Shown in pieces: positions 37,295-45,634 of a DNA stretch of 64,000 bases. Position 1 is the first letter of the stretch. Each line of letters opens with the position of its first letter. The DNA is taken from the NCBI RefSeq assembly GCF_001592945.1, contig NZ_LRPB01000003.1, positions 1 to 64,000 on the forward strand, written 5' to 3'. Under the pieces are notes generated by a model, which was given only the letters and a program-made list of their open reading frames with translations, was not told the origin of the DNA and made no database searches. This stretch comes from Roseivirga seohaensis. GTDB taxonomy: Bacteria > Bacteroidota > Bacteroidia > Cytophagales > Cyclobacteriaceae. The position numbers and the translations under genes were made by a program.

Positions 37295-38062
37295 TCACAG
37301 CTCTATTACTCCTTCGAATACTTTTTCTGCAGGACCTATCAAATAGATATCCTTAAAAATATCGCCCTCTTGGTTAAAAGAGACTTGAAGTTCTCCACCA
37401 ACAGCATTAAGCCTAATGGGCGATTCTGCACCCTTAAGTGCAAAAGACAATGCCGCAGCAGTACATCCAGTACCGCAAGACAAAGTCTCGTTTTCAACAC
37501 CTCTCTCATACGTCCTAATTACAAGTGAGTTGTTTGGGCACTCCTCAATAAAGTTCACATTTACTCCATCCTCTTTAAAGCGGTCAGAATAACGAATATC
37601 TCTACCTGTTTGCACAACATCAATATCGTGCGCATTCGGTACATATTTTATGTAATGAGGAGAACCTGTATTGATTAGAAAGTCGTTACCGATCAATTCA
37701 TGTTCGGCAACATCATTCATTAATAAGTGTACTTCATCTTCATCAATAAAAGCGGAGTGAACCCCATCAATGGCTAAAAACCCGGTTTCATTGTCGATAA
37801 TTCCTAAACTTTTGGCAAACATAACCGCACAACGGCTTCCGTTACCACACAAACTCTGTGAGCCATCAGGGTTAAAGTAAATCATTTCGAAGTCGAGTTC
37901 GGGGTGATTCTCTATAAGAATGACACCATCTGCGCCTACTCCGAACCTTCGGTCGCACAATCTTCCGATGAGCAAAAGGTCCGATTTATCGAATTTCAAA
38001 TCACGATTATCGATCATTACGAAATCGTTGCCTGTACCTTGATATTTATGAAATTGAATCAC
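37295..38062 (-). CDS. dapF: Diaminopimelate epimerase DapF
   Basis: A 255-residue PLP-independent racemase making meso-diaminopimelate for lysine and peptidoglycan. The two catalytic Cys are in SLCGNGSRCAVM (Cys about 72) and LSCGTGCTAA (about 213). The start is a GTG just before MIQFHKYQGTGNDF (38062; a GTG one codon earlier is equally possible). A longer open frame to 38167 crosses the promoter and terminator region and is rejected. It lies 69 nt upstream of secA on the same strand. Confidence 0.92.
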   Translation of the reverse strand: MIQFHKYQGTGNDFVMIDNRDLKFDKSDLLLIGRLCDRRFGVGADGVILIENHPELDFEMIYFNPDGSQSLCGNGSRCAVMFAKSLGIIDNETGFLAIDGVHSAFIDEDEVHLLMNDVAEHELIGNDFLINTGSPHYIKYVPNAHDIDVVQTGRDIRYSDRFKEDGVNVNFIEECPNNSLVIRTYERGVENETLSCGTGCTAAALSFALKGAESPIRLNAVGGELQVSFNQEGDIFKDIYLIGPAEKVFEGVIEL

Positions 38063-38087
38063 CACTGATAAATTCTTATTTGGTGGG

Positions 38088-38118
38088 CAAAGGAACAATA
38101 AATGAGCCTTATTTAAAA
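38088..38118 (-). promoter_or_regulatory. Putative dapF promoter
   Basis: Minus-strand TTCCTTTG (plus 38088-38095, one mismatch to TAnnTTTG) with TTTT 19 nt upstream (38115-38118). Start of transcription would be about 20 nt before the GTG start codon, supporting the short form of DapF. Confidence 0.4.
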
Positions 38119-38153
38119 AGGTGACATATTGGCGCAGAAAAAATATAAGGCAT

Positions 38154-38178
38154 AAAAAAACCCCCAAAATGGAGGTTT
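38154..38178 (-). terminator. Terminator after rplS
   Basis: On the minus strand AAACCTCC pairs with GGGGGTTT (one G-T pair) around a short loop and is followed by a T run. It lies 22 nt past the rplS stop. Confidence 0.8.
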
Positions 38179-38199
38179 AAATTCTTTTTAAAGGAATGA

Positions 38200-38559
38200 C
38201 TATTTAGTCAACTTCTCTTTAATTCTAGCAGCTTTACCATGTCTACCTCTTAAGTAGAATAATTTAGCTCTTCTTACTTTACCTTTTCTAAGCACTTCGA
38301 TTTTATCGACATTTGGAGAAAGCAGTGGGAACACTCTTTCAACACCAACACCGTTAGAAATCTTTCTTACTGTGAAAGTCTCACCGTTTGTGCCTGGGTT
38401 TTTTCTCTGAATCACAGTTCCTTGAAACTGCTGAATTCTCTCTTTACCACCTTCTTTAATCTTCACGTGCACATTGATAGTGTCACCTGGATTGAACTGT
38501 GGCATCGAAGTTCTTACTTCGTTATTTTCTTGCTCTATAAATTTGATAAGATCACTCAT
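38200..38559 (-). CDS. rplS: 50S ribosomal protein L19
   Basis: A 119-residue L19 at the 30S/50S interface. Conserved blocks: [31 protein letters not shown] and [44 protein letters not shown]. It has its own promoter rather than being transcribed only with the upstream trmD-rimM-rpsP genes. Its 5' region shares a striking block with the rpsP promoter. Confidence 0.96.
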   Translation of the reverse strand: MSDLIKFIEQENNEVRTSMPQFNPGDTINVHVKIKEGGKERIQQFQGTVIQRKNPGTNGETFTVRKISNGVGVERVFPLLSPNVDKIEVLRKGKVRRAKLFYLRGRHGKAARIKEKLTK

Positions 38560-38597
38560 GATTTCTATCTCTAACAGCCTCGTCTAAAATCGGACTG

Positions 38598-38627
38598 CAA
38601 ATATATGGAAAATGTTTTTGTAACAAG
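38598..38627 (-). promoter_or_regulatory. rplS promoter
   Basis: Minus-strand TATATTTG (plus 38598-38605) fits TAnnTTTG; a CTTG-type box is 18-19 nt upstream. The bases following the -7 box, CAGTCC then TTTTAGACG, recur after the rpsP -7 box. Confidence 0.6.
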
Positions 38628-38645
38628 CAGGCTATCAATAATTTT

Positions 38646-39323
38646 TTATTCATCTAGCAATCCAGGTCGCCTAGCCCTAGTTCGCGCTACAGATTGCTCA
38701 TACCTCCATTCTTCAATCTTGGCCTGATGACCCGATAAAAGCACTTCTGGCACAACCATTCCTTTATACTCCGCAGGCCGTGTATAGACTGGTGGAGCTA
38801 CCAAATCATCTTGAAAAGAGTCCGTCAGAGCCGAAGTTTCGTCAGACAATACCCCGGGCAGCAGTCTAATTATAGCATCCGCTACCACAGCGGCTGCCAA
38901 TTCCCCTCCCGATAGCACATAATTTCCAATGCTAATTTCTCGGGTAATAAAATGCTCTCTTACTCTTTCGTCTACTCCTTTATAATGACCGCACAGTAAA
39001 ATAAGATTCCCTTTTAAGGAAAGTTCATTCGCAATTCCTTGATTCAGCAATTCCCCATCAGGAGTCATATAAATAACTTCATCATAATCACGCTCAGCCT
39101 TTAATTTAGAAATACACAAATCAATCGGCTCAATCATCATCACCATGCCTGCCCCACCGCCATAAGCATAATCATCAAGTTGACGCTGCTTGCTGGTTGA
39201 GAATTCACGCAAATCATGCACTACCACTTCTGCTAAACCTTTATCCTGCGCTCTTTTTAATATAGAGTGTGAAAAAGGACTATCAAGCAACCGTGGTAAT
39301 AAGGTAATGATGTCAATTCTCAT
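38646..39323 (-). CDS. trmD: tRNA (guanine37-N1)-methyltransferase TrmD
   Basis: A 225-residue SPOUT-class methyltransferase that makes m1G37 in tRNAs. The knotted SAM site is visible in [16 protein letters not shown] (about 110-125) and [17 protein letters not shown] (about 130-146). It is 3 nt downstream of rimM in the classical rpsP-rimM-trmD-rplS order. The N-terminal [10 protein letters not shown] is typical. Confidence 0.95.
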   Translation of the reverse strand: MRIDIITLLPRLLDSPFSHSILKRAQDKGLAEVVVHDLREFSTSKQRQLDDYAYGGGAGMVMMIEPIDLCISKLKAERDYDEVIYMTPDGELLNQGIANELSLKGNLILLCGHYKGVDERVREHFITREISIGNYVLSGGELAAAVVADAIIRLLPGVLSDETSALTDSFQDDLVAPPVYTRPAEYKGMVVPEVLLSGHQAKIEEWRYEQSVARTRARRPGLLDE

Positions 39324-39326
39324 GGA

Positions 39327-39860
39327 TTAATCTTCTAAATAAACATCTACCAAACCCTCAGGAACAAACATGTGAATTTGATTATTCTCTTTGTCTATTT
39401 CCTTTATCAGCTCATCCGTCAACGGAATCAATACTTCCTTAGAAGTTTTATGCTTTACCGACAGCAATGTTTGCGGACCAGCCTCAAACACATTCTCAAT
39501 CATACCAACAGCCTCATCCGTATTCACATCGATTAACTCTAAGCCTACGAGTTCATGAAAATAAAAATCTCCTTCCTCTCGTTCTGGAAGAGTAGATAAA
39601 GGCAAATAAAGCACACAACCTTTAAGCGACTGTGCTAACTCTAGAGAATCCGTATCCTCAAACCTAATTATGGCTTTATCTCCATTTAAGGAGATAGCGG
39701 TAATAAAAAAAGGAACCAGTTGTTGCCCTTGTTGGACAAAAACTGATTCCAATGTTTTATATTCATCAGGATAGTCCACGTCTAATAAGACCTGAACCTC
39801 ACCTTTTAAGCCGTGCGGTTTAACGATATACCCTAATTGGTAACAATCTTCAACCGTCAT
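39327..39860 (-). CDS. rimM: Ribosome maturation factor RimM
   Basis: A 177-residue protein assisting 30S head assembly through binding of S19. N-terminal RimM domain starts YQLGYIVKPHGLKGEVQVLLD; the C-terminal PRC-barrel contains FYFHELVGLELIDVNTDEAVGMIENVF and ends at VPEGLVDVYLED. The gene is 11 nt after rpsP and 3 nt before trmD. Confidence 0.94.
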   Translation of the reverse strand: MTVEDCYQLGYIVKPHGLKGEVQVLLDVDYPDEYKTLESVFVQQGQQLVPFFITAISLNGDKAIIRFEDTDSLELAQSLKGCVLYLPLSTLPEREEGDFYFHELVGLELIDVNTDEAVGMIENVFEAGPQTLLSVKHKTSKEVLIPLTDELIKEIDKENNQIHMFVPEGLVDVYLED

Positions 39861-39871
39861 GACCGAATAAA

Positions 39872-40435
39872 TTAATCTTCCTTTTTCTCTTCAGCAGCTG
39901 GTGCTTCTTCTGCAGCAGGAGCCTCTACTTCTTCAGTAGCTTCTTCCTCAGCAGCCGGTGCATTAGCAGCCTCTGCTTCTGCTTTTCTAGCAGCAATCGC
40001 CTCAGCTCTTGCAGCATTTACCTTAGCTTCCGCTTCTAATTTCGCTTTCTTAGCGTCATCTTTTGCTTTTGCTAATTGCTCTACTTTACCAGAAATCTGA
40101 GATTCTTTACCCTCTAACCAAGCCTGATATTTTTTATCAGCTTCTTCTTGAGTAATTGCGCCTTTGATTACACCAATCTGAAGGTGTTTTCTTAAAAGAA
40201 CTCCTCGGTAAGAAAGCATTGCCTTTACAGTATCTGTAGGCTGAGCTCCATTCATAACCCACTGAAACGCCTTCTCATTATCAATATTGATAGTAGCTGG
40301 GTTGGTGTTTGGGTTATAAATACCAATTTTTTCAATAAAGCGACCATCACGTGGTGCTCTTGCGTCTGCGATAACTACATCGTAAATCGCTTGCTTCTTG
40401 CGGCCTCTACGGGCCAATCTGATTTTTACTGCCAT
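39872..40435 (-). CDS. rpsP: 30S ribosomal protein S16 with long Ala/Glu-rich tail
   Basis: S16 core at residues 1-80 ([21 protein letters not shown] and [13 protein letters not shown]). After about residue 85 there is an added charged helix ([39 protein letters not shown]...) and an acidic Ala/Glu/Pro tail, giving 187 residues versus about 82 in E. coli. Such tails are common in Bacteroidota S16. First gene of the operon, with its own promoter. Confidence 0.95.
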   Translation of the reverse strand: MAVKIRLARRGRKKQAIYDVVIADARAPRDGRFIEKIGIYNPNTNPATINIDNEKAFQWVMNGAQPTDTVKAMLSYRGVLLRKHLQIGVIKGAITQEEADKKYQAWLEGKESQISGKVEQLAKAKDDAKKAKLEAEAKVNAARAEAIAARKAEAEAANAPAAEEEATEEVEAPAAEEAPAAEEKKED

Positions 40436-40502
40436 TTAACTTTTAAAGTTTAGCGAGGATCACGTCCTCTAATCTTTGAAATCACGTCTCAAAAATGGAC
40501 TG

Positions 40503-40533
40503 CAAATGTACGGGTAATATTTTAATTATAAAA
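40503..40533 (-). promoter_or_regulatory. rpsP operon promoter
   Basis: Minus-strand TACATTTG (plus 40503-40510) with TTTT 19 nt upstream (40530-40533). Downstream bases CAGTCC and then TTTTTGAGACG match the rplS promoter region. The leader is about 65 nt and can form GAGGA/TCCTC. Confidence 0.65.
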
Positions 40534-40571
40534 CGATTCAGAAAACTGACTTACTAAAGAATGTGTCTATC

Positions 40572-41011
40572 TTACTTCTCCAGCCACTCCCAATCAGAGC
40601 CGTCCTCGGCATTCATAAAAGTAACTTTCGCTTTTCCATCCTTACCAATTTCCAACAATGAGGGATACATATGAGAAAGCCCATGATCTAATGCGACAGA
40701 CAACTCTATAAAACCTATTCCAGAAGTATCTTCTTCGCCCAGCACTTTAAGCCTAACCCTTATGCCTTTTTTCGATCCATAATTGATGAAAACATATTTG
40801 ATTAAAGGAGAATTGTAACGTAACAACATAAAATCATAGGATTTCTTAACACAATTAGAACAGCCATTTTGAGGGATTACCAGCACAAATCTTCACTATT
40901 CAATTTTATCGAAGACTCCTCAAACAAAGGTTTATATTCGATTTCTAACCTATGCTTACAGCTCTGCAACCCAAGTAATATCACAAAACAACATATAATT
41001 ACTCTCTTCAT
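40572..41011 (-). pseudogene. Frameshifted CxxC lipoprotein, paralogue of the gene at 42218
   Basis: From the ATG at 41011 the frame encodes MKRVIICCFVILLGLQSCKH (lipobox LGLQSC) and runs to IKLNSE; the homologous body (LVIPQNGCSNCVKKSY ... AEDGSDWEWLEK) continues in the next frame from about 40890 to 40572. Alignment with the intact paralogue shows one missing base in the codon after that Glu (GAAGA/TTTGTG), so the reading frame is broken. Identity to the paralogue remains high even at DNA level in the last 100 bases, so the break is probably recent. Its ATG overlaps the stop of the upstream propeller gene (ATGA). A sequencing error or recoding are alternatives. Confidence 0.75.
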
Positions 41012-42204
41012 TTTTTCAAACCGATGAATGAAATCCCCATTATATCTTCCCCCTTAACACTATGCTGTGGCCCACTTAACCCGTCTGGTGTAACAAAAAT
41101 CCCCCTGTCCAGCAAAGCATGCCAACCATCTATGATTCCATCAGAAAGTTTGTTAAAGTCTGCATCAAAAACAGTTACTGAATACATAAAAGGATCGCGT
41201 ACCTCCTCTCCAGCTAACAGCCGCCTGTATGTATTCTTGCCTTTTTCAACCACCCCCACCCTGTAATACAAATCCTTATAAGGGTTATAAAGAACACCAT
41301 AATATCTCGCACTACTGAAACCTATTGCGTGTACATCAATGTTGTTAGGGTCGTAAACTATGGGGCGTTTTCTCTCAAGAAAATGAAACTCTCCAATCGC
41401 ATCACTCTTTCCATCTAATTTCTCTACAATGCCATTTCTAAGCCTGTAGACATTATGATCTAAGGGAAAACTTATAATAACATCTCCATTCTTAGTGTTT
41501 TGGGTTATGCGGCAATTGTAGAAGTAATAGAAATTATTCCAAACTGTACTACGCACATCAAAACCTTGGTAAGGCAAGGGAGCCTTTAGATATTCAAAGG
41601 TATCGTTACTCATATCTAATTTAATGATAGGAGCTACTTTGTTTTGTTCTTCTTTATCCGATATCTCCAAACCAATGTAAACAAAAGGAGGCCTAACTAC
41701 CAGTGCCCCAAAAAGGGTTGAGGCACTTGGGTAGCGCACCTTACTGTAATCATCACTTGAATAATGAAATGTATTGAGCTTTTTACCTTCTGAGTTCATA
41801 AGGAACATACTAAAGTTTGTCCCCCTGCTCAATATAAAAATAGAATCCTTATTGTGGTAGTGGAAATAGTAAGGGTCTGGCCCAATATCATCTGGCCCCT
41901 GTTTGGCAAACTGGGTTTGCCCTACGCCTTTACCTGTTTTATAATCGAAGTACTTAAGAGCATTTGTTATTCTGTTGTAGTAGACAATTGCCTTACGGTC
42001 TTCACAGTATTGAAACGAACTACCAAAAGAAGGAGGAGGTGCCGTTTCATTGTCCAAGTGAAGATCTAACTCACCTACCACTCCAACTTGAGCTTTCTGA
42101 GCACTCATTGACAAAGGACAAAAGAGCAATAGGCTGCTCAACAAAGCATGAACACAAAAAAGATATTTTTTCAACAAGCTCCCCATACTAGTTTTCATAT
42201 TCAA
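41008..42204 (-). CDS. Exported DUF4221-like beta-propeller protein, copy 1
   Basis: A 398-residue protein with an N-terminal signal segment (KKYLFCVHALLSSLLLFCPLSMSAQ). Shared with the two paralogues in this operon: LDLHLDNETAPPPSFGSSFQYCED, PYYFHYHNKDSIFILS, SSARYYGVLYNPYKDLYYRVG and a C-terminal GLSGPQHSVKGEDIMGI. The pattern is of the DUF4221/6-bladed propeller type found in Bacteroidota; my family call is moderate. No lipobox is visible after the signal (the preceding Cys lie in the hydrophobic core). Last intact gene of the operon; 13 nt after the CxxC lipoprotein and overlapping the broken copy that follows. Confidence 0.7.
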   Translation of the reverse strand: MNMKTSMGSLLKKYLFCVHALLSSLLLFCPLSMSAQKAQVGVVGELDLHLDNETAPPPSFGSSFQYCEDRKAIVYYNRITNALKYFDYKTGKGVGQTQFAKQGPDDIGPDPYYFHYHNKDSIFILSRGTNFSMFLMNSEGKKLNTFHYSSDDYSKVRYPSASTLFGALVVRPPFVYIGLEISDKEEQNKVAPIIKLDMSNDTFEYLKAPLPYQGFDVRSTVWNNFYYFYNCRITQNTKNGDVIISFPLDHNVYRLRNGIVEKLDGKSDAIGEFHFLERKRPIVYDPNNIDVHAIGFSSARYYGVLYNPYKDLYYRVGVVEKGKNTYRRLLAGEEVRDPFMYSVTVFDADFNKLSDGIIDGWHALLDRGIFVTPDGLSGPQHSVKGEDIMGISFIGLKK

Positions 42205-42217
42205 TTAAGCACAAAAG

Positions 42218-42697
42218 TTAAAATTTATAGGGTTCAGAATCCTGTTCCATCTGTTCCTCAAGCCACTGCCAATCAGAGCCGTCTTCTGCATTCATAAAAG
42301 TAACTTTTGCCTTACCATCCTTACCAATTTCTAACAAAGAGGGATACATTTGAGATAGCCCATTCTCTAAGGCTACACGCAAATCGATAAATCCAATTCG
42401 GGAAACATCCTCCTTGCCCAAAACATTCAACCTAACCTTGATTGCCTTCTGAGAGGAATAGTGCGTAAAAACATATTTTATTTTGGGGCTTTCATAGTTC
42501 TTTAAAAGAAAGCCATAAGATTTTTTCACACAAGTCGAGCAACCATTCTGAGGAATAACTAACATAAATTCTTCATTATCAACCTCAAAGCCAGCCTCTT
42601 TCAAAAAGAGTGAATAGTCCATTTCTGAATGCCTACTACAACTCAGACTTATTGTCAATAACCCAAACACTGTTAAAAATACTTTAATCCTTCTCAT
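42218..42697 (-). CDS. CxxC lipoprotein with thioredoxin-like features
   Basis: A 159-residue lipoprotein (lipobox TISLSC, Cys20). The body opens with FMLVIPQNGCSTCVKKSYGFLLKNY: a beta strand, then a CxxC at the start of a helix, as in thioredoxin-fold proteins. A later YPSLLEIGKDGKAKVTFMN fits a second strand pair. It lacks the usual cis-Pro context of an AhpC/TSA protein as far as I can see, so a redox role is only likely. Its start overlaps the end of propeller copy 2 by 14 bp, and propeller copy 1 follows after 13 nt. Confidence 0.65.
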   Translation of the reverse strand: MRRIKVFLTVFGLLTISLSCSRHSEMDYSLFLKEAGFEVDNEEFMLVIPQNGCSTCVKKSYGFLLKNYESPKIKYVFTHYSSQKAIKVRLNVLGKEDVSRIGFIDLRVALENGLSQMYPSLLEIGKDGKAKVTFMNAEDGSDWQWLEEQMEQDSEPYKF

Positions 42698-43847
42698 TAA
42701 ATTTCAATAACCCAATAGACATAATATCCTCCCCTTTACTATTTGGCAACAAAACCCATAAACCCTTAGGACTCACAAAAACACCCTTTTCGGGAGTCGC
42801 CTCTCTAGATGTAAATAAAACTTCTGTTTTTTTACTCAAGCCAGAATCAAATATCATCCATGAGTAAGAGTCAGGCACGTACTTTTTGGAATTTGATAAA
42901 TACTTTGATTCCGTTTTTGAAACATTATCCAATTTAACTAATCTATAAAAAAGCTTATTATATTGATCATAGAAAATCCCAAAGTATCTTGCGCTTCCGA
43001 ACACAATCTTTTTATATCCTACATCATTAACTTCAAATCTATTTTTGTCTCTAGAGAGCAATTCAAACCCCTTAACACTCTTGCTTTTTGCCTCTACTTC
43101 TTTTACTATCCCGTCTCTTAAAACATAGAGTTTTTGGCTCAGTGGGTAATTAATTACCATTTCATTATTATCAGCATTGAAGGCTAATCGAGACTCATAG
43201 AATTCATGCTGTCCTCCTTTGGGTATTCGTGACAAATCTAAATCCCTATATGCACCAGGTTCTTTTAAAAAACCATGTTCCTTGGTTACCATGTTATATT
43301 TTAAAACTGGTGCAACACTATTCCGTTCCTTCTGCTCTGAAATGTTGAATGATAAGAAAAAATGTTCCTTGTGGACAACAATGGCTCCTGAAACTCTAGT
43401 CAATCTTGGAAATGGTGTAAAACGATACCCATCTTTAGCTTCAAAATCGAAGGTATCAACTTTACCTCCTCTATCATTCACCAAAAAAAGTTTGGAATTC
43501 TGAAATTCTGAAAAGATAAAAATCGAATCCTTGTTATGATAATAAAAATAGTAAGGTTCACCGGGTATAGCCTCAGGGCCATAAGGTGAAAGTTTGGTTT
43601 CTTTTACAGTTTCTCCCGACTCTAAATCAAAGTACTTTATGGATTTAGTTATCCCATTCCAGTAAGCCAGTAAATCTGTATCATCACAATACTGAAACAC
43701 ACTACCAAAATACCATGGCATAGCAGTTTCATTATCAAGCTTTAGGTCTATAACTTTTCCAAATACCTCATTAGTAAATTGTACTGTTTGCCCTACACAA
43801 ACAGTACATACTTTAGCTATTAAGAAACACAAAACAAGCTTCCTCAT
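42684..43847 (-). CDS. Exported DUF4221-like beta-propeller protein, copy 2
   Basis: From MRKLVLCFLIAKVCTVCVGQ (43847) 387 residues. Family blocks: DLKLDNETAMPWYFGSVFQYCDD, PYYFYYHNKDSIFIFSE, FGSARYFGIFYDQYNKLFYRLV, SPKGLWVLLPNSKGEDIMSIGLL. Paralogue of the genes at 41008 and 44116, clearly closer to the former. An in-frame ATG at 43892 lies within the preceding small gene and is rejected. Start is 11 nt after that small gene; the 3' end overlaps the CxxC lipoprotein gene. Confidence 0.7.
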   Translation of the reverse strand: MRKLVLCFLIAKVCTVCVGQTVQFTNEVFGKVIDLKLDNETAMPWYFGSVFQYCDDTDLLAYWNGITKSIKYFDLESGETVKETKLSPYGPEAIPGEPYYFYYHNKDSIFIFSEFQNSKLFLVNDRGGKVDTFDFEAKDGYRFTPFPRLTRVSGAIVVHKEHFFLSFNISEQKERNSVAPVLKYNMVTKEHGFLKEPGAYRDLDLSRIPKGGQHEFYESRLAFNADNNEMVINYPLSQKLYVLRDGIVKEVEAKSKSVKGFELLSRDKNRFEVNDVGYKKIVFGSARYFGIFYDQYNKLFYRLVKLDNVSKTESKYLSNSKKYVPDSYSWMIFDSGLSKKTEVLFTSREATPEKGVFVSPKGLWVLLPNSKGEDIMSIGLLKFNEKD

Positions 43848-43858
43848 TATTAAAACAA

Positions 43859-44113
43859 TTAGTTTAATGGCTCTATTGAGTTTCCAGAACATTTCTGTTT
43901 ACCACTTTCATTGGGGGCTGACATATCTGCTGCGACACACCGAGAAATTAAAATATCATCTTCTCCTTCTGCTCCCTTTATTGTTATAGCATCACAGTAC
44001 CCCTGATACATATTTTCTTGTATCAGGCAATACTCTTCATCTGGAACAATATAGAAAGGCACAATAAACAAACTCACAAAGCTATATACTGTAATAAGTG
44101 TAATTTTTTTCAT
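43859..44113 (-). CDS. Small exported Cys-containing protein, 84 residues
   Basis: An N-terminal hydrophobic segment (KKITLITVYSFVSLFIVPFYIV) like a signal, then an acidic body with four Cys (EEYCLIQ, GYCDAIT, SRCVAA, QKCSGNSIEPLN). The C-terminal CSGNS is shared with the other small protein of the operon at 45301. I see no named family; size, signal and Cys content recall NVEALA-type peptides of Bacteroidota but the motif itself is absent. Fits tightly between propeller genes (2 nt after copy 3, 11 nt before copy 2). Confidence 0.6.
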   Translation of the reverse strand: MKKITLITVYSFVSLFIVPFYIVPDEEYCLIQENMYQGYCDAITIKGAEGEDDILISRCVAADMSAPNESGKQKCSGNSIEPLN

Positions 44114-44115
44114 AA

Positions 44116-45300
44116 TTATTTTTTTAATATTTTCATTAATTTAAATTCCATAACATCCTCATCCTCTCCTTGTGGGCGCAACAACCATAACCCTTCTTCA
44201 TTGACAAATAACCCCTGTTCAAAAAGAAGATTCTCATCAAAAAATTTATTCTCCGCAATTTTCTTGAAATCCTTATCAAAAGCCTGAATTGAGAACTCTT
44301 GATATATCTTTAACTCCTCACCCATATCTCTTCTTTTTGATAACTCCCTATTGAAAGGAAGCCTCCCAATACGATAATAAACATCCCGATATTGATCGTA
44401 AACCAACGCTGAATACCGTGGCATCAGCCTCACCTCGTCAATATATTTCCTTCTATTATTCTTATATTTCGTGAGCTCCGATTTTAAGAACAAAGGTTTT
44501 TCATAATAGACACTTTGCGCTCTAAAAATCAACCATTTATCACTATCTCTTTTTACCCACAAATCAGGTGATAGCGCGAAATCCAAAATCAACTCATTGG
44601 ATAGATCATTGTAAAAAACAGCAGTTGAACCAAATCTGTGATCAAAAGGAATTTTTCCTAAATCACTTTTAGCATACGGTTGTGGATTAGTAAAGTAATC
44701 TAATTTCCCCGAGGCTATATCCAGCTTCAAGTACGGTGCTCTTTTGAGCATCTTCTGAGGGGAATAAACACGTAACCCTAAGAATAAAGCATTCATCTGT
44801 TTAGAATAGCTAATACCTCCAGAAATTCGTTTTAACTCAACAGTATGAGCAAGCTCATCACTAGTTGAATTCAGTTCATAGTTTCTATATTTTTCCCCTT
44901 TGCTATTAAGAAGACTTAAACGCCCATTGTTCAAATTTGAGAATACAAAAATAGAATCCCTATTAACCCAATAAAACGAAACAGGCTCAGGACCAACAGA
45001 ATCCGGACCTTCTATGGATAATGGCACACTCAACACTATAGTACCTGATTTTACGTCAAATAATTTTATGCTGGCATCAATTTTATTTAAGTAAGCTACC
45101 GCATCTTCGGAAGACAAATACTGGAAACAACTCCCTGGAGCCCATGGATGTACAGTCCTTTCATCAAGTTCAAAAGTCATACTATCTCCCTTAATAACTT
45201 TAAATGGGAAATCAACATCCACCTCCCTTATGTACTGCCTTGCATCACCCACAAACTCACTGACAATTAACAAGAAGAGAATCAATAAATGTTTACACAT
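44116..45300 (-). CDS. Exported DUF4221-like beta-propeller protein, copy 3
   Basis: A 394-residue protein with signal MCKHLLILFLLIVSEFVGDA. Diverged paralogue: MTFELDERTVHPWAPGSCFQYLSS, PVSFYWVNRDSIFVFSN, MPRYSALVYDQYRDVYYRIG, NEEGLWLLRPQGEDEDVMEFKLM align with copies 1 and 2. The start codon abuts the stop codon of the preceding small gene with no gap. It is the least similar of the three and probably diverged first. Confidence 0.68.
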   Translation of the reverse strand: MCKHLLILFLLIVSEFVGDARQYIREVDVDFPFKVIKGDSMTFELDERTVHPWAPGSCFQYLSSEDAVAYLNKIDASIKLFDVKSGTIVLSVPLSIEGPDSVGPEPVSFYWVNRDSIFVFSNLNNGRLSLLNSKGEKYRNYELNSTSDELAHTVELKRISGGISYSKQMNALFLGLRVYSPQKMLKRAPYLKLDIASGKLDYFTNPQPYAKSDLGKIPFDHRFGSTAVFYNDLSNELILDFALSPDLWVKRDSDKWLIFRAQSVYYEKPLFLKSELTKYKNNRRKYIDEVRLMPRYSALVYDQYRDVYYRIGRLPFNRELSKRRDMGEELKIYQEFSIQAFDKDFKKIAENKFFDENLLFEQGLFVNEEGLWLLRPQGEDEDVMEFKLMKILKK

Positions 45301-45573
45301 TTAATTGTACATTTCTGGAAAAAAATACAAACTATTCCCTGAACACCTTGAATAAGCAAAATCTCCGCTTTCCCATTCGCATACAGCTAAATCTGTTGAT
45401 TCCCCATTATATTGTTCAGTTGTAATATTACAGTAGTAGTCATTAGGCACATCATTACCATTCATATCTTTCGCATTTGTAAGACACTTAGAGTAATAAT
45501 CCGGGACATACCTGAAAGCAAAAGAGCTAGCCAACAACAAGCCCATACCCATAATTAAAAATCTATTTTTCAT
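45301..45573 (-). CDS. Small exported Cys-containing protein, 90 residues
   Basis: MKNRFLIMGMGLLLASSFAFR is a good signal or membrane anchor; the rest (YVPDYYSKCLTN, YYCNITTEQY, LAVCEWESG, AYSRCSGNSLYFFPEMYN) has four Cys spaced much as in the protein at 43859. Both end in CSGNS plus a short tail. First gene of the operon, just downstream of its promoter (45604-45634). Candidates for the role are a secreted peptide, surface antigen or a substrate of the neighbouring CxxC lipoprotein; none is proven. Confidence 0.6.
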   Translation of the reverse strand: MKNRFLIMGMGLLLASSFAFRYVPDYYSKCLTNAKDMNGNDVPNDYYCNITTEQYNGESTDLAVCEWESGDFAYSRCSGNSLYFFPEMYN

Positions 45574-45603
45574 AATCATTCTTGATAAAAGTAAAACATG
45601 ATT

Positions 45604-45634
45604 TAAACCTAAATAGAAAATTTCGTAAATCAAA
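45604..45634 (-). promoter_or_regulatory. Promoter of the small-protein/propeller operon
   Basis: On the minus strand TTTG (plus 45631-45634), a 19-nt spacer and TAGGTTTA (plus 45604-45611, one mismatch in the last base) form a good Bacteroidota promoter. It would drive all seven genes down to 40572. Confidence 0.65.

Noticed and set aside
38063-38167. N-terminal extension of DapF to an upstream ATG
   Set aside because: It would cover the dapF -7 box and part of the rplS terminator region; the family start is MIQFHKYQGTGNDF, here with a GTG codon.
43848-43892. Upstream start of propeller copy 2
   Set aside because: It overlaps the end of the small Cys-protein gene and places a polar stretch before the signal peptide.
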